A stretch of DNA of 37,834 nt from Frankiaceae bacterium (GTDB lineage: Bacteria > Actinomycetota > Actinomycetes > JAFAQI01): NCBI GenBank assembly GCA_030840585.1, contig JAVEEG010000018.1, forward strand, positions 1 through 37,834, written 5' to 3'. The translations under genes were made by a program, and so were the position numbers. Positions 1 through 8,473 of the stretch are shown here, piece by piece. The notes beneath the pieces are model-generated. The model saw nothing but the letters and a program-made list of their open reading frames with translations. It did not search any database and was not told the DNA's origin. Numbering within the stretch: position 1 is the stretch's first letter; every line of letters starts with the position of its first letter.

Positions 1-20
1 TGACGATCGCGCTGCTGCCC

Positions 21-1988
21 TCAATCCGCATTCGTTGTCTCCTGTGCGTTGTCCGGTTCGTCGACGACGACGAGCACGGTACCCGCGTCGACTTGTTGGC
101 CCGCCGCCACGCTGACGGCCGAGACCGAGCCCGCAGCCGGTGCGGCCACGGTGTGTTCCATCTTCATCGCTTCGAGCACGACGAGTGGCTGCCCGACCGC
201 AACCGCGTCACCGACTTCGACGAGAACTCGTACGACGGCACCCGGCATCGGCGCGGTCAGCGACCCGGCGGCGGCGAGATCTGACGGCTCCGGCAACCGC
301 GGCCGGACCGCGTACTCGGACGCGCCGAGATCCGAGTCGACATCGATCGTGCCGGCATTGATCCGTACGGCGAAGACCCGCCGGACCCCGTCGATGGTCG
401 CGTCGACCCGGCCGGGCGTGCCCTCGTGGACGACGACATCCAGCGATGATCCGTCGACCGACACGGTCACACCGTCGCGCCCGAACGCGTATTCGACGAC
501 GGTGTCGGCGCCGCGCCGTACCAACGAGATTCGTTGCGATTGCGAGGGATTGTTGCGCCAACCGCTCGGCAACCGGCCCCACACCGGCGCCGCGGCGCGA
601 TGCGCTGCTTGCAACGCGAGCGCGGCCGCCACGGCATGGTGACCGGCGGCGTCGTCGTCGAGCAGCGGCGACCCGAGCTTCGCCGGATCGTGGCGGTCGA
701 GGTACGCCGTGTCGGTGCCGCCTGCGCGGAACTCGTCCTCTTCGAGGATCCGGACGAGCAGGTCGCGGTTGGTGGTCACACCGTGCACGTGCGAGCGACG
801 CAACGCGCGGGCCAAGACGGCGGCCGCTTCGCCCCGCGTCGGCCCGTGCGCGATCACCTTCGCCAGCATCGAGTCGTAGTACGGCGACACCTGGTCGCCC
901 GCGTCGAACCCGCTGTCCAGCCGGACCGACGGATCGATGTCAAACGCCCGCAACGTCCCGGTGCTCGGCAGGAAGCCAGCCTCGGCATCTTCGGCGTAAA
1001 GGCGTACCTCGATCGCGTGCCCGTCGAGCCGTGGCGCCAACGCCTCGGGCGGGAGCGGTGCGCCTTGCGCTACCAGCAGTTGCAGCCGGACCAGGTCGAG
1101 CCCGGTCACCATCTCGGTCACCGGATGCTCGACCTGCAAGCGCGTGTTCATCTCCAGGAACGCGAACTCACCCGACTCATCGAGAACGAACTCCACCGTG
1201 CCGGCACCGACATATCCGACCGCGCGCGCTGCCGCGACCGCCGCGTCGCCCATCCGGGTGCGCAGTTCGGCCGACACCGCGGGCGACGGTGACTCCTCGA
1301 CGATTTTCTGATGCCGCCGCTGGATCGAACACTCCCGCTCGAACAGCGAGACGACGTTGCCGTGCGTGTCGGCGAACACCTGGATCTCGACGTGCCGCGG
1401 CGCGTCGACGTAACGCTCAAGGAAGACGGTCGCATCACCGAACGCGGCCCCCGCTTCCCGCGACGCCGCGGCAACCGCCTCGTCGAGCTCGCCGGCTGCT
1501 CGGACGACGCGCATGCCCCGACCGCCGCCACCGGCGCTTGCCTTGACCAGCAACGGAAACCCGACCCGCTCGGCCTCGTCGACGGTCTCCGCCCAGGGCA
1601 GCGTCGGCACCCCGGCATCGGCCATCATCCGCTTGGCCTGCAGCTTCGATCCCATCGCGGCGATCGCGTCCGGCGGGGGTCCGACCCAGGTCAGGCCGGC
1701 GTCGATCACGGCGCGGGCGAACTCCGCGCTCTCGGACAGGAAGCCGTAGCCCGGGTGCACCGCGTCGGCACCGGCTCGCAAGGCCGCCTCGACGACTGCG
1801 TCCGCCCGCAGGTAGCTCTCCGCCGGGGTCCGGCCGCCGAGCGGCACCGCGATGTCGGCCGCGCGCACGAACAGCGCCGACGCGTCCGGTTCGGAGAAGA
1901 CCGCAACGGTTCCGATGCCCATCGCGCGCGCGGTCCGGAAGACTCGCACGGCGATTTCGCCGCGGTTCGCGACCAGCAACCGTTTCAT
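21..1988 (-). CDS. accA: Acyl-CoA carboxylase alpha chain (biotin carboxylase + biotin carrier)
   Basis: 655 residues. The N-terminal ~450 residues are a biotin carboxylase, which makes carboxybiotin from ATP and bicarbonate. It opens with MKRLLVANRGEIAVRV and carries the ATP-grasp glycine loop KASAGGGGRGM, the catalytic EMNTRLQVEHPVTE segment and RLYAED. The last ~75 residues are a biotinyl domain with EAMKMEH; the biotin-accepting lysine is about residue 609. I chose the ATG at 1988 because the family's conserved N-terminus begins there; the frame stays open upstream, but that stretch is low-complexity and overlaps the carboxyltransferase. It begins 8 nt after the carboxyltransferase gene ends, so the two form an operon and presumably one complex. 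Such adjacent pairs in actinobacteria act on 3-methylcrotonyl-CoA, propionyl-CoA or acetyl-CoA. The substrate cannot be fixed from sequence; a methylcrotonyl-type role in leucine breakdown is my best guess. Confidence 0.93.
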   Translation of the reverse strand: MKRLLVANRGEIAVRVFRTARAMGIGTVAVFSEPDASALFVRAADIAVPLGGRTPAESYLRADAVVEAALRAGADAVHPGYGFLSESAEFARAVIDAGLTWVGPPPDAIAAMGSKLQAKRMMADAGVPTLPWAETVDEAERVGFPLLVKASAGGGGRGMRVVRAAGELDEAVAAASREAGAAFGDATVFLERYVDAPRHVEIQVFADTHGNVVSLFERECSIQRRHQKIVEESPSPAVSAELRTRMGDAAVAAARAVGYVGAGTVEFVLDESGEFAFLEMNTRLQVEHPVTEMVTGLDLVRLQLLVAQGAPLPPEALAPRLDGHAIEVRLYAEDAEAGFLPSTGTLRAFDIDPSVRLDSGFDAGDQVSPYYDSMLAKVIAHGPTRGEAAAVLARALRRSHVHGVTTNRDLLVRILEEDEFRAGGTDTAYLDRHDPAKLGSPLLDDDAAGHHAVAAALALQAAHRAAAPVWGRLPSGWRNNPSQSQRISLVRRGADTVVEYAFGRDGVTVSVDGSSLDVVVHEGTPGRVDATIDGVRRVFAVRINAGTIDVDSDLGASEYAVRPRLPEPSDLAAAGSLTAPMPGAVVRVLVEVGDAVAVGQPLVVLEAMKMEHTVAAPAAGSVSAVSVAAGQQVDAGTVLVVVDEPDNAQETTNAD

Positions 1989-1996
1989 CGCGGCGC

Positions 1997-3595
1997 TCAC
2001 ATCCGGAAGACGCCGAAGCCGCGGCGTCCCTGTACGGGATTGTTGTGCGCGACCGACAGGGCGAGACCCAGCACGGTCCTCGTGTCGCGCGGATCGATGA
2101 TGCCGTCGTCGTAGACCCGCGCGGTCAGGAACAGCGCGCGGGACTCCGCTTCGATCTGGTTCTCGACGAGCTCGCGCATCTGCCGGTCCTGCTCGTCGTC
2201 GTACGGCTTGCCGCGCGCCTGTGCGGACTGCCGCGCGACGATCGACAACACCCCGGCGAGTTGGGCCGGTCCCATCACCGCCGACTTCGCGTTCGGCCAG
2301 GTGAACAGGAATCGCGGGTCGTACGCACGGCCGCACATGCCGTAGTTGCCCGCGCCGTACGACGCACCCATCACGACGGTCAGGTGCGGCACGTCACTGT
2401 TGGACACGGCGTTGATCATCTGCGCGCCGGCTTTGATGATGCCGCGTTGCTCGTAGTCCTTGCCGACCATGTATCCGGTCGTGTTTTGTAGGAATAGCAA
2501 CGGAATATCGCTCTGATTGGCGAGTTGGATGAACTGCGCCGCCTTCTCCGACTCCTCCGCGAACAGCACACCGCGCGCGTTGGCGAGCACCCCGATCGGG
2601 TAGCCGTGCAGCTGCCCCCATCCGGTCACCAGCGATGGTCCATACAGCGGCTTGAACTCGTCGAACTCGCTGCCGTCGAGGATCCGCGCCAGCACGTCGC
2701 GCGGGTCGAACGGTTCGCGCAGATCGGTCGGGATCAGCCCGAGCAGGTCGTCCGCGTCGTACAGCGGTTCGGCGTACGACGGCGCCGGCGCATTGCCGAG
2801 CTTGTGCCGGTTGAGCCGGCGCACGATCTGCCGGCCGAGGCGGATCGCGTCGACCTCGTCGACCGCGAGGTAGTCGGCGAGGCCGGACACGCGGGCGTGC
2901 ATCTCGGCGCCGCCGAGTTCCTCGTCGTTGCTCTCCTCGCCGGTCGCCATCTTGACCAGCGGCGGCCCGCCGAGGAACACCTTCGCGCGTTCTTTCACCA
3001 TGACGACGTAGTCGCACATGCCGGGGATGTACGCGCCGCCGGCGGTCGAGTTGCCGAACACCAGCGCGATCGTCGGGATCGCCTTCGCCGACTTGCGGGT
3101 CAGGTCGCGGAAGCCGCGGCCACCGGGGATGAAGATCTCGCTCTGCGTCGGCAGGTCGGCGCCACCGGACTCGACCAGGTTGACGACCGGCAGCCGGTTC
3201 TCCTCGGCGATCTGCGCGGCCCGGCCGGACTTGCGCGCGGTCCACGGATTCGTCGCGCCGCCACGCACGGTCGGGTCGTTGGCGACGACCAGCACTTCAG
3301 TGCCCTCGACGACCCCGATGCCGGTGACGACGCTCGCGCCGACCGGGTACGTCGTCCCCCACGCGGCCAGCGGTGAGAGTTCGAGGAACGGCGAGTCGGG
3401 ATCGAGCAGCAGCTCGACCCGTTCGCGAGCGAGCAGCTTGCCCCGCTGCCGGTGCCGCTCGACGTACTTCTCTCCCCCGCCGGCCCGGGCGAGCGCGAGC
3501 TGCGTGTCGATCTCGCCGAGCAGTTCCAGCAACGCGCCGCGACGGGACGCGAACTCCGGCGCGTCGCGGTCGACGCGATCCGGCAGCACGGGCAT
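1997..3595 (-). CDS. accD: Acyl-CoA carboxylase beta chain (carboxyltransferase)
   Basis: 532 residues, the usual length for a stand-alone biotin-dependent carboxyltransferase. It moves the carboxyl group from biotin to an acyl-CoA. The N-terminal half has RGKLLARERVELLLDPDSPF and ESGGADLP. The middle has the oxyanion-hole segment GNSTAGGAYIPGMCDYVVMV, and the C-terminal half has GASYGAGNYGMCGRAYDP. The strong GGADLPTQSEIF and GGPPLVKMATGE context resembles methylcrotonyl-CoA carboxylase beta chains more than AccD of plant or E. coli type (inference). The next gene, the biotin-bearing alpha chain, starts 8 nt downstream. A TAGGCT hexamer sits 6 nt before the ATG and overlaps the stop codon of the upstream RNA methyltransferase, so the carboxylase pair probably has its own leaderless promoter. 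Confidence 0.93.
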   Translation of the reverse strand: MPVLPDRVDRDAPEFASRRGALLELLGEIDTQLALARAGGGEKYVERHRQRGKLLARERVELLLDPDSPFLELSPLAAWGTTYPVGASVVTGIGVVEGTEVLVVANDPTVRGGATNPWTARKSGRAAQIAEENRLPVVNLVESGGADLPTQSEIFIPGGRGFRDLTRKSAKAIPTIALVFGNSTAGGAYIPGMCDYVVMVKERAKVFLGGPPLVKMATGEESNDEELGGAEMHARVSGLADYLAVDEVDAIRLGRQIVRRLNRHKLGNAPAPSYAEPLYDADDLLGLIPTDLREPFDPRDVLARILDGSEFDEFKPLYGPSLVTGWGQLHGYPIGVLANARGVLFAEESEKAAQFIQLANQSDIPLLFLQNTTGYMVGKDYEQRGIIKAGAQMINAVSNSDVPHLTVVMGASYGAGNYGMCGRAYDPRFLFTWPNAKSAVMGPAQLAGVLSIVARQSAQARGKPYDDEQDRQMRELVENQIEAESRALFLTARVYDDGIIDPRDTRTVLGLALSVAHNNPVQGRRGFGVFRM

Positions 3596-3601
3596 GCAGA
3601 G

Positions 3602-3607
3602 AGCCTA
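3602..3607 (-). promoter_or_regulatory. Putative -10 element, leaderless carboxylase promoter
   Basis: TAGGCT on the minus strand, followed by 6 nt (CTCTGC) and the accD ATG. This is the spacing expected if transcription starts at the A of the ATG. No Shine-Dalgarno sequence is seen. The hexamer contains the TAG stop of the upstream methyltransferase gene. Confidence 0.5.
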
Positions 3608-4471
3608 GTGACGGCCCAGTTCCCAGAACGTCACCGCGGCGGCGGCCGCGACATTGAGCGAGTCGACTCCGGCCGCCATCGGGATGCGCAGCTTGCGCGC
3701 ACACCTCGCCATCGCCTCCGCCGACAGCCCGGGACCTTCGCTGCCCAGCACCACGGCGACCCGGTCGGACGGCTCGAACCCGGCCGCGTCCACCGGATCG
3801 GCGTCGGCCGCCGGTGTCATCGCGGTCAACGTGAAGCCGGCGTCGCGCAACTCGTCCAAGGCGCCCGGCCACTCACCGGCCCGGGCGTACGGGATGGCGA
3901 ACACCTCGCCCATCGAGACCCGCACCGAGCGGCGGTAGAGCGGGTCGGCACACGACGGCGAGAGCACGAGGCCGTCCATCCCGAGCGCCGCCGCGCAGCG
4001 GAACACCGCACCGAGATTCGTGTGGCTGACCAGGTCTTCGAGCACGACCAACCGGCGCGCGGATTCGGCGACCGAAGCCACCGATGGCAGCGGCCGGCGA
4101 TGGAACGACGCGAGCGCGCCGCGGTGCACATGAAAGCCGGTGAGCTGGCGCAACACGTCGTACGGCGCGGCGTACACCGGCGCGCCAACGTCGGCGATCA
4201 GGCCGGCCATCCGGTTCAGCCACTCCGGCGCCATCACCATCGACCGCGGCTGGTAACCGGCGAGCAGCGCACGCCGGATCACGGTCTCGCTCTCGGCGAT
4301 GAACAGCCCGTGCGGCGTCTCGATCCGCTGGCGCAGCGCCGCGTCGGTCAGGTCGCGGTAGTCGGCCAGCCGCTCGTCCGCGGCATCGGCGACCGGGATG
4401 AACGAGGTCAGTCGAGCAGGTCCGGCTGCTCGCGGGTGATCTTCGCGTACAACGGCTGGAACGACAGCCAC
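3605..4471 (-). CDS. TrmH/SpoU-family RNA 2'-O-methyltransferase
   Basis: 288 residues from the GTG at 4471. SpoU-type enzymes methylate ribose 2'-OH groups of tRNA or rRNA using S-adenosylmethionine and a knotted fold. The three family motifs are visible: LEDLVSHTNLGAVFRCA, VLGSEGPGLS and a C-terminal SLNVAAAAAVTFWEL. The N-terminal part (ETPHGLFIAESETVIRRAL) matches the substrate-binding domain of this subfamily. The start is uncertain. The GTG overlaps the aldolase gene by 64 nt and adds about 20 poorly conserved residues, while the family-like N-terminus (LTSFIPVADAADERLADY) begins at a CTG in a CTGA overlap with the aldolase stop. No ATG, GTG or TTG lies in frame between these two. Target RNA unknown. 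Confidence 0.85.
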   Translation of the reverse strand: MAVVPAVVREDHPRAAGPARLTSFIPVADAADERLADYRDLTDAALRQRIETPHGLFIAESETVIRRALLAGYQPRSMVMAPEWLNRMAGLIADVGAPVYAAPYDVLRQLTGFHVHRGALASFHRRPLPSVASVAESARRLVVLEDLVSHTNLGAVFRCAAALGMDGLVLSPSCADPLYRRSVRVSMGEVFAIPYARAGEWPGALDELRDAGFTLTAMTPAADADPVDAAGFEPSDRVAVVLGSEGPGLSAEAMARCARKLRIPMAAGVDSLNVAAAAAVTFWELGRH

Positions 4472-5169
4472 CCGACGAACTCCGACCCGACCTGCTCGTA
4501 CGTCTTGGTCGCCTGCTCGGAGTCGATCTGCACGACTTCACCCGCCGCCTTGGCGAGCAGTTGCACCTGGCAGGAGCGCTCCATCGTGATGAACCAGAAG
4601 ACCGCCGAGTCGACCGACTGGCCGACGGTGAGCAGGCCGTGGTTGCGCAGGATCAGCGCCTTGTTCTCACCGAGCGCGTGCGCGATGCGTTTGCCCTCTT
4701 CGACGTCGGTGACGACACCGGTGTAGTCGTCGAACAGCGCGTGGTCGCCGTAGAACGCGCACACGTCCTGGGTGATCGGCTCGAGCGTCGTACCGAGGGT
4801 CGACAGCGCGCGACCGTACGTCGAGTGCGAGTGCGCGGCCGCGACCACGTCTGGGCGGGCGGCGTGCACCTGCGAGTGGATCGCGAAGGCTGCGGTGTTG
4901 ACGTGGTATCCGCCCTCGACGACCTCGCCGTTGTGGTTGACCCGGATGAGGTCGCTCTGCTTCACGTGCGCGAAGGGGACGACGAACGGGTTGACCCAGA
5001 ACGTGTCCGGCTCGATCGGGTCGCGCGCGGTGATGTGGCCGGCGACACCCTCCTCGAACCCGAACTTCGCGAACAGCCGGAACCCGGCAGCGAGGCGTTG
5101 CTTGCGATGCAGCCGCTCGTCTTCCGGCGTAGCGAATTCGGGCAGCGTCGGGAACCACTTCTCGGTCAT
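4408..5169 (-). CDS. Class II aldolase/adducin-family protein
   Basis: 253 residues. The fold is that of zinc-dependent class II aldolases (fuculose-phosphate aldolase, ribulose-phosphate 4-epimerase, and relatives with dehydratase or decarboxylase roles). Likely zinc ligands are His113 and His115 in AHSHSTYG and His177 in RNHG. The N-terminus EFATPEDERLHRKQRLAAGF and the internal GHITARDP are typical of the adducin-like branch. I chose the ATG at 5169 because the conserved part begins there; a TACCCT hexamer ends 6 nt upstream, suggesting a leaderless message. It overlaps the following RNA methyltransferase gene and lies upstream of the carboxylase genes, but no shared pathway is evident. 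The substrate is unknown. Confidence 0.85.
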   Translation of the reverse strand: MTEKWFPTLPEFATPEDERLHRKQRLAAGFRLFAKFGFEEGVAGHITARDPIEPDTFWVNPFVVPFAHVKQSDLIRVNHNGEVVEGGYHVNTAAFAIHSQVHAARPDVVAAAHSHSTYGRALSTLGTTLEPITQDVCAFYGDHALFDDYTGVVTDVEEGKRIAHALGENKALILRNHGLLTVGQSVDSAVFWFITMERSCQVQLLAKAAGEVVQIDSEQATKTYEQVGSEFVGWLSFQPLYAKITREQPDLLD

Positions 5170-5175
5170 CCCGCA

Positions 5176-5181
5176 AGGGTA
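5176..5181 (-). promoter_or_regulatory. Putative -10 element, leaderless aldolase promoter
   Basis: TACCCT on the minus strand, 6 nt (TGCGGG) before the ATG at 5169. It fits the TANNNT consensus at the leaderless distance. No convincing ribosome-binding site precedes this ATG. Confidence 0.45.
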
Positions 5182-5220
5182 CGACGCCCGCGCCAACCGC
5201 GCCTCCCCCACGAGCCGCCG

Positions 5221-5291
5221 CACTTCGGAGGGCTGGTGACCACGACACGCCGCAAATCGGGCTCGGATCTGGTCACCAGCCCTCCGAAGTG
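5221..5291. repeat. 71-bp palindromic intergenic repeat, copy 1
   Basis: Two perfect 21-nt inverted arms (5221-5241 and 5271-5291, left arm beginning CACTTCGGAGGGCTGGTGAC) enclose a 29-nt loop. A second copy, inverted and with the same 29-nt loop length, lies at 10413-10483. Both copies share ACGACACGCCG just inside one arm, which gives the element an orientation; the rest of the loop differs. It starts 7 nt beyond the DUF3039 stop, so its RNA hairpin could end transcription or protect the 3' end. No T-tract follows. The repeat type is unknown; a REP-like or MITE-like element is possible. Confidence 0.9.
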
Positions 5292-5298
5292 GGGGTGG

Positions 5299-5574
5299 CT
5301 AGGTCTCTTGGCGGGACTGCCACTCGTTCATGCGGCCTTCGGGGCCGAGGTCGTACAGGCGCTGGCATTCGGGGCAGACCGGGTACTTCTTCGGGTCGCG
5401 GCTCGGCACCCAGACCTTGCCGCACAGGGCGACGACCGGCGTGCCCATGACCATCGCCTCGGTCACCTTGTCCCGCTCGGCGAAGTGGGCGAATCGCTCG
5501 TGGTCTCCGTCGTCGAGCCGCAGGTCCGGGCGGCCAGTGGCGAGGGTTTCGGACTCCGTGGACGTCGAGGTCAC
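5299..5574 (-). CDS. DUF3039 family protein
   Basis: 91 residues from the GTG at 5574. It matches the small actinobacterial DUF3039 family: an acidic DDGDHERFAHF segment, then KVTEAMVMGTPVVALCGKVW, then SRDPKKYPVCPECQRLYD. Cys51, Cys67 and Cys70 form a probable zinc site with one more ligand. Function unknown. A TACGCT hexamer lies 7 nt before the GTG, consistent with a leaderless message. The frame continues upstream without a stop, but only the part from the GTG matches the family. It is divergent from the VIT-family transporter with only 37 nt between start codons. Confidence 0.88.
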   Translation of the reverse strand: MTSTSTESETLATGRPDLRLDDGDHERFAHFAERDKVTEAMVMGTPVVALCGKVWVPSRDPKKYPVCPECQRLYDLGPEGRMNEWQSRQET

Positions 5575-5581
5575 GTTTGTC

Positions 5582-5587
5582 AGCGTA
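5582..5587 (-). promoter_or_regulatory. Putative -10 element, leaderless DUF3039 promoter
   Basis: TACGCT on the minus strand, 7 nt before the GTG at 5574. It lies inside the 37-nt gap shared with the divergent transporter gene. Confidence 0.5.
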
Positions 5588-5611
5588 GGCGAGCCGGGAA
5601 CCCCACGGGGC

Positions 5612-6334
5612 GTGACCGTCGCGACCCAACGCCCGCCGCGCGTGCAGCCGGACCACACGCACCGCGACGTCAGCGGCGGTTGGCTGCGCCCTACGGTGTT
5701 CGGCGCGATGGATGGTCTGGTCACCAACGTGAGCCTCATCGCCGGTGTCGGCGGCGGCGGTCTCGATCCATCGAAGATCGTGCTCACCGGGCTCGCCGGC
5801 CTCGTCGCCGGCGCGTTCTCGATGGCCACCGGCGAATACACCTCGGTCGCGTCGCAGAACGAACTCGTTCGCGCCGAGGTCGAGATCGAACGCCGCCAAC
5901 TCGAGGCCTATCCGGAGGAGGAGAAGGCCGAGCTGGCCGAGGCGTTCGCGGACAAAGGCGTCGAGCCCGAACTGGCCGAAGCGGTCGCCGCGCAGGTCTC
6001 GCAAGATCCGGACGAGGCGTTGCGGTTGCACGCGCGCGAGGAGCTCGGCGTCGATCCGGACGACCTTCCGTCGCCGGTCGTCGCCGCGGTCTCGTCGTTC
6101 GTCGCGTTCGCGGTCGGCGCGATCGTGCCGCTGCTCCCCTATCTCGCCGGCTCGACCAACCTCTATCTCGCGCTCGCCGTGGCCGGTGTGGCGCTGTTCT
6201 GCGCCGGCGCCCTGGTCGGCAAGCTCACCGCCTCGTCGATGTGGACTCGCGGTCTGCGTCAACTCGCTCTCGCGGCTCTCGCGACGGGAGTGACCTATGC
6301 GGTGGGTAGGGCGATCGGTACGTCGGTTTCCTAA
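5612..6334 (+). CDS. VIT1/CCC1-family iron/manganese transporter
   Basis: 240 residues from the GTG at 5612, the usual length for the VIT1/CCC1 family of Fe2+/Mn2+ membrane transporters. HTHRDVSGGWLRPTVFGAMDGLVTNVSL is split here for brevity: the key parts are the RDVSGGWLRPTVFGAMDGL segment and FSMATGEYTSVASQNEL, both characteristic. A glutamate-rich cytoplasmic stretch (AYPEEEKAELAEAF) is the metal-binding domain seen in VIT1 proteins. The C-terminal third has three predicted membrane segments. The start choice is moderate: an in-frame GTG with only a weak GGGG upstream. Its last 110 nt overlap the 3' end of the convergent MMPL gene. Whether it moves iron or manganese is unknown. Confidence 0.85.
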   Translation: MTVATQRPPRVQPDHTHRDVSGGWLRPTVFGAMDGLVTNVSLIAGVGGGGLDPSKIVLTGLAGLVAGAFSMATGEYTSVASQNELVRAEVEIERRQLEAYPEEEKAELAEAFADKGVEPELAEAVAAQVSQDPDEALRLHAREELGVDPDDLPSPVVAAVSSFVAFAVGAIVPLLPYLAGSTNLYLALAVAGVALFCAGALVGKLTASSMWTRGLRQLALAALATGVTYAVGRAIGTSVS

Positions 6335-8423
6335 ACTTCGGCAACCACCAGTTGAGCTCGCCCAGTAACGACATCGTGGCGGGCACCAGTACGAGCCGGA
6401 TGACAGTCGCATCGAGCAGTACGGCGACGGCAAGCCCGAGCCCCATCATCTTCACGACCACGTCGCCGGACAGCGTGAACGACAGGAAGACGCTGACCAT
6501 GATTGCGGCGGCGGCACTGATCACCCGCGCGGTGGAGGCGAGCCCGCGTACGACGCTGTCCCGGCCGTCGCCGTCGATCAGCCACTCCTCGCGAACCCGC
6601 GACAGCAGGAAGACCTCGTAGTCCATCGACAACCCGAACACGATCGCGAACATCAGCATCGGGATCACATCGACGAGCGGCACTTGTTCGGCCACGCCGA
6701 CGAGCTTGTGCAGCGATCCCCAGGTGAACACCATGACGACAACACCGAGCGCGGCGGCGATCGACAGCAGGTTGAACAACACCGCTTTCAACGGCACCAG
6801 GATCGAGCGGAACACGAACATCAGCAACACGAACGACACTGCGAGCACGGCGCTGACGAAGTACGGCAACCGATCCAGCACTCGCTGGCTGACGTCGTAA
6901 CGGCCGGCCGCCAGGCCGACGACGTAGACGCGAACGCCGGCCGCGCGCGCAACCGGCGGCAGAACATGCGATCGCAGCCGCGGCACCAACGCCGCGGTCG
7001 CCGAAGTCTGCGGCCCGGTGCGCGGTACGACGGTCACGACACCGACCGTGCCGTCGGGCCCGATCGCCATCGGCCGGCTGGCCGCGACATCGCGATCGGT
7101 GTCGACGGCTTGGCGCAGCAACGTCCCGACGCTCGGCGCGAGCGGTTGCCCATCGCGCGTCGCGACCACGAGTTGCAACGGCCCATTAGTGCCGGCACCG
7201 AACTCGCGGGCCAGCAACGCGTACGCGAGCTGCGCCTCGGACCCGTGCGCGGCGCTGCTGCCGTCGGGCATGCCGAGCCGGATCCCCGCGACCGGGATCG
7301 CGAGCAGCACAAGCAACCCCGCTGAGGCGGCGGCGTAGCGGATCGGGTGCCGTTCGATCGCCCGGCCCCAGCGGGTCCACCAGAGCCCGTCGTCGTTGCC
7401 ATGCAGCCGGGGCAGCCGGATGTGCAACCGGTCGATGTGCCGGTCGGTCAGCGCGAGCAACGCGGGCAGGATCGTGAGCGCCGCGGTCATGGACGTCGCT
7501 ACGACGATCGCGGCGGCGAAGCCGAGGCTGGTGATGACCGGAATGCCGGCGAACGCGAGCCCCCAGATCGCCGCGACCACGGTGACGCCGGCCCATAGCA
7601 CCGACGACCCGGCGGTCTCGGTCGCCAGCGTCGCGGCATCGATCGGCGCATCGCCGGCGCGCAATCGTTCGCGGTGCCGGGTGACGATGAACAGCGCGTA
7701 GTCGATGCCGACGCCGAGCCCGATCATCGTCGCGAGCGCCGGCGCACTGTCGTTGACCGAGTACACGGCCGCGAGCAACTTGACCAAGCCGAGGCCGGTG
7801 ACGATGCCGAGCGCCGCGGTCGCGACCGGCATCAACGCGGCGATCACCGAACCGAACGCGACCAGCAACACCAGCACCGCGGCCGCGATGCCGACCTTCT
7901 CGCCGAGACCGCTGCGCGGGGTGGCGAAGTCGACCACCAGCAGGCCGCCGGGGTACGCCGCCGCGTCCGGTGCGGGCGTCGTACGGACCGCAGCGGCGAG
8001 CGCCGACCGCAGCTGCGTCAACGACGTGCCCGGCAGCCCGAACCGGTCGCGGTCGTAGCCGACGCGCAGCCGTTCGGTGCTGCCGTCGGCCGACCGGTCG
8101 GACGGATCGGACGAGACCGCCGCGACGTGCGGCAGCGCGGAGACCCGCGCGGTCACGTCATGCACGAGCGCGGGCAGCTGCGCCGGCGCCGACGTATGTA
8201 CGACGACGTCTGCGGTCTCGGCCGCGGCGGCCGGGAAGCCGCGGGCGAGCACGTCTTGCCCGCGCTCCACCTCGGTTCCCGGCAGCCGCTCGTGCGCGGT
8301 ATAGCGACCGCCGACAGCGAACGACAGCCCTGTCACCGCGGCCGCGACAACGAGCCAGACGCCGATCACCAGCAACGGCCGCGCGGCGCAGCGCCGGCCG
8401 AGCCGATGCAGGAGCGAGCTCAT
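6225..8423 (-). CDS. MMPL-family RND transporter
   Basis: 732 residues with two repeated halves, each a transmembrane helix, a large extracytoplasmic loop and five more helices. Proton-relay type motifs are visible: GLGVGIDYALFIVTRHRE in the first half and FGLSMDYEVFLLSRVREEW in the second. Members export lipids, glycolipids or drugs using the proton gradient. The first helix is LLVIGVWLVVAAAVTGLSFA. The C-terminal ~38 residues (from about PKFRKPTYR) are basic, not family-like, and are encoded within the 110-nt antisense overlap with the transporter gene. A TAGGGT hexamer lies 8 nt before the ATG. Cargo unknown. Confidence 0.9.
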   Translation of the reverse strand: MSSLLHRLGRRCAARPLLVIGVWLVVAAAVTGLSFAVGGRYTAHERLPGTEVERGQDVLARGFPAAAAETADVVVHTSAPAQLPALVHDVTARVSALPHVAAVSSDPSDRSADGSTERLRVGYDRDRFGLPGTSLTQLRSALAAAVRTTPAPDAAAYPGGLLVVDFATPRSGLGEKVGIAAAVLVLLVAFGSVIAALMPVATAALGIVTGLGLVKLLAAVYSVNDSAPALATMIGLGVGIDYALFIVTRHRERLRAGDAPIDAATLATETAGSSVLWAGVTVVAAIWGLAFAGIPVITSLGFAAAIVVATSMTAALTILPALLALTDRHIDRLHIRLPRLHGNDDGLWWTRWGRAIERHPIRYAAASAGLLVLLAIPVAGIRLGMPDGSSAAHGSEAQLAYALLAREFGAGTNGPLQLVVATRDGQPLAPSVGTLLRQAVDTDRDVAASRPMAIGPDGTVGVVTVVPRTGPQTSATAALVPRLRSHVLPPVARAAGVRVYVVGLAAGRYDVSQRVLDRLPYFVSAVLAVSFVLLMFVFRSILVPLKAVLFNLLSIAAALGVVVMVFTWGSLHKLVGVAEQVPLVDVIPMLMFAIVFGLSMDYEVFLLSRVREEWLIDGDGRDSVVRGLASTARVISAAAAIMVSVFLSFTLSGDVVVKMMGLGLAVAVLLDATVIRLVLVPATMSLLGELNWWLPKFRKPTYRSPYPPHRSLPSREPRERVDADRESTSTRR

Positions 8424-8431
8424 CGGTTCTG

Positions 8432-8437
8432 ACCCTA
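8432..8437 (-). promoter_or_regulatory. Putative -10 element for the MMPL gene
   Basis: TAGGGT on the minus strand with 8 nt to the ATG at 8423, so any 5' leader is at most a couple of bases. Spacing is slightly longer than at the other leaderless candidates. Confidence 0.4.
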
Positions 8438-8473
8438 CGACCGAGGTAGTTGCGCCCTATTTGGTCCGATTGT

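Noticed and set aside
1-20. Possible start of a further gene
   Set aside because: Only 20 nt lie beyond the carboxylase stop and hold no start codon on either strand worth calling.
446-1546. 366-codon plus-strand open frame
   Set aside because: Arginine-rich product opposite the biotin carboxylase gene; typical high-GC shadow.
5221-5291. Insertion sequence or transposase at the repeat
   Set aside because: No coding capacity and no target-site duplication could be seen; only a 71-bp palindrome remains.
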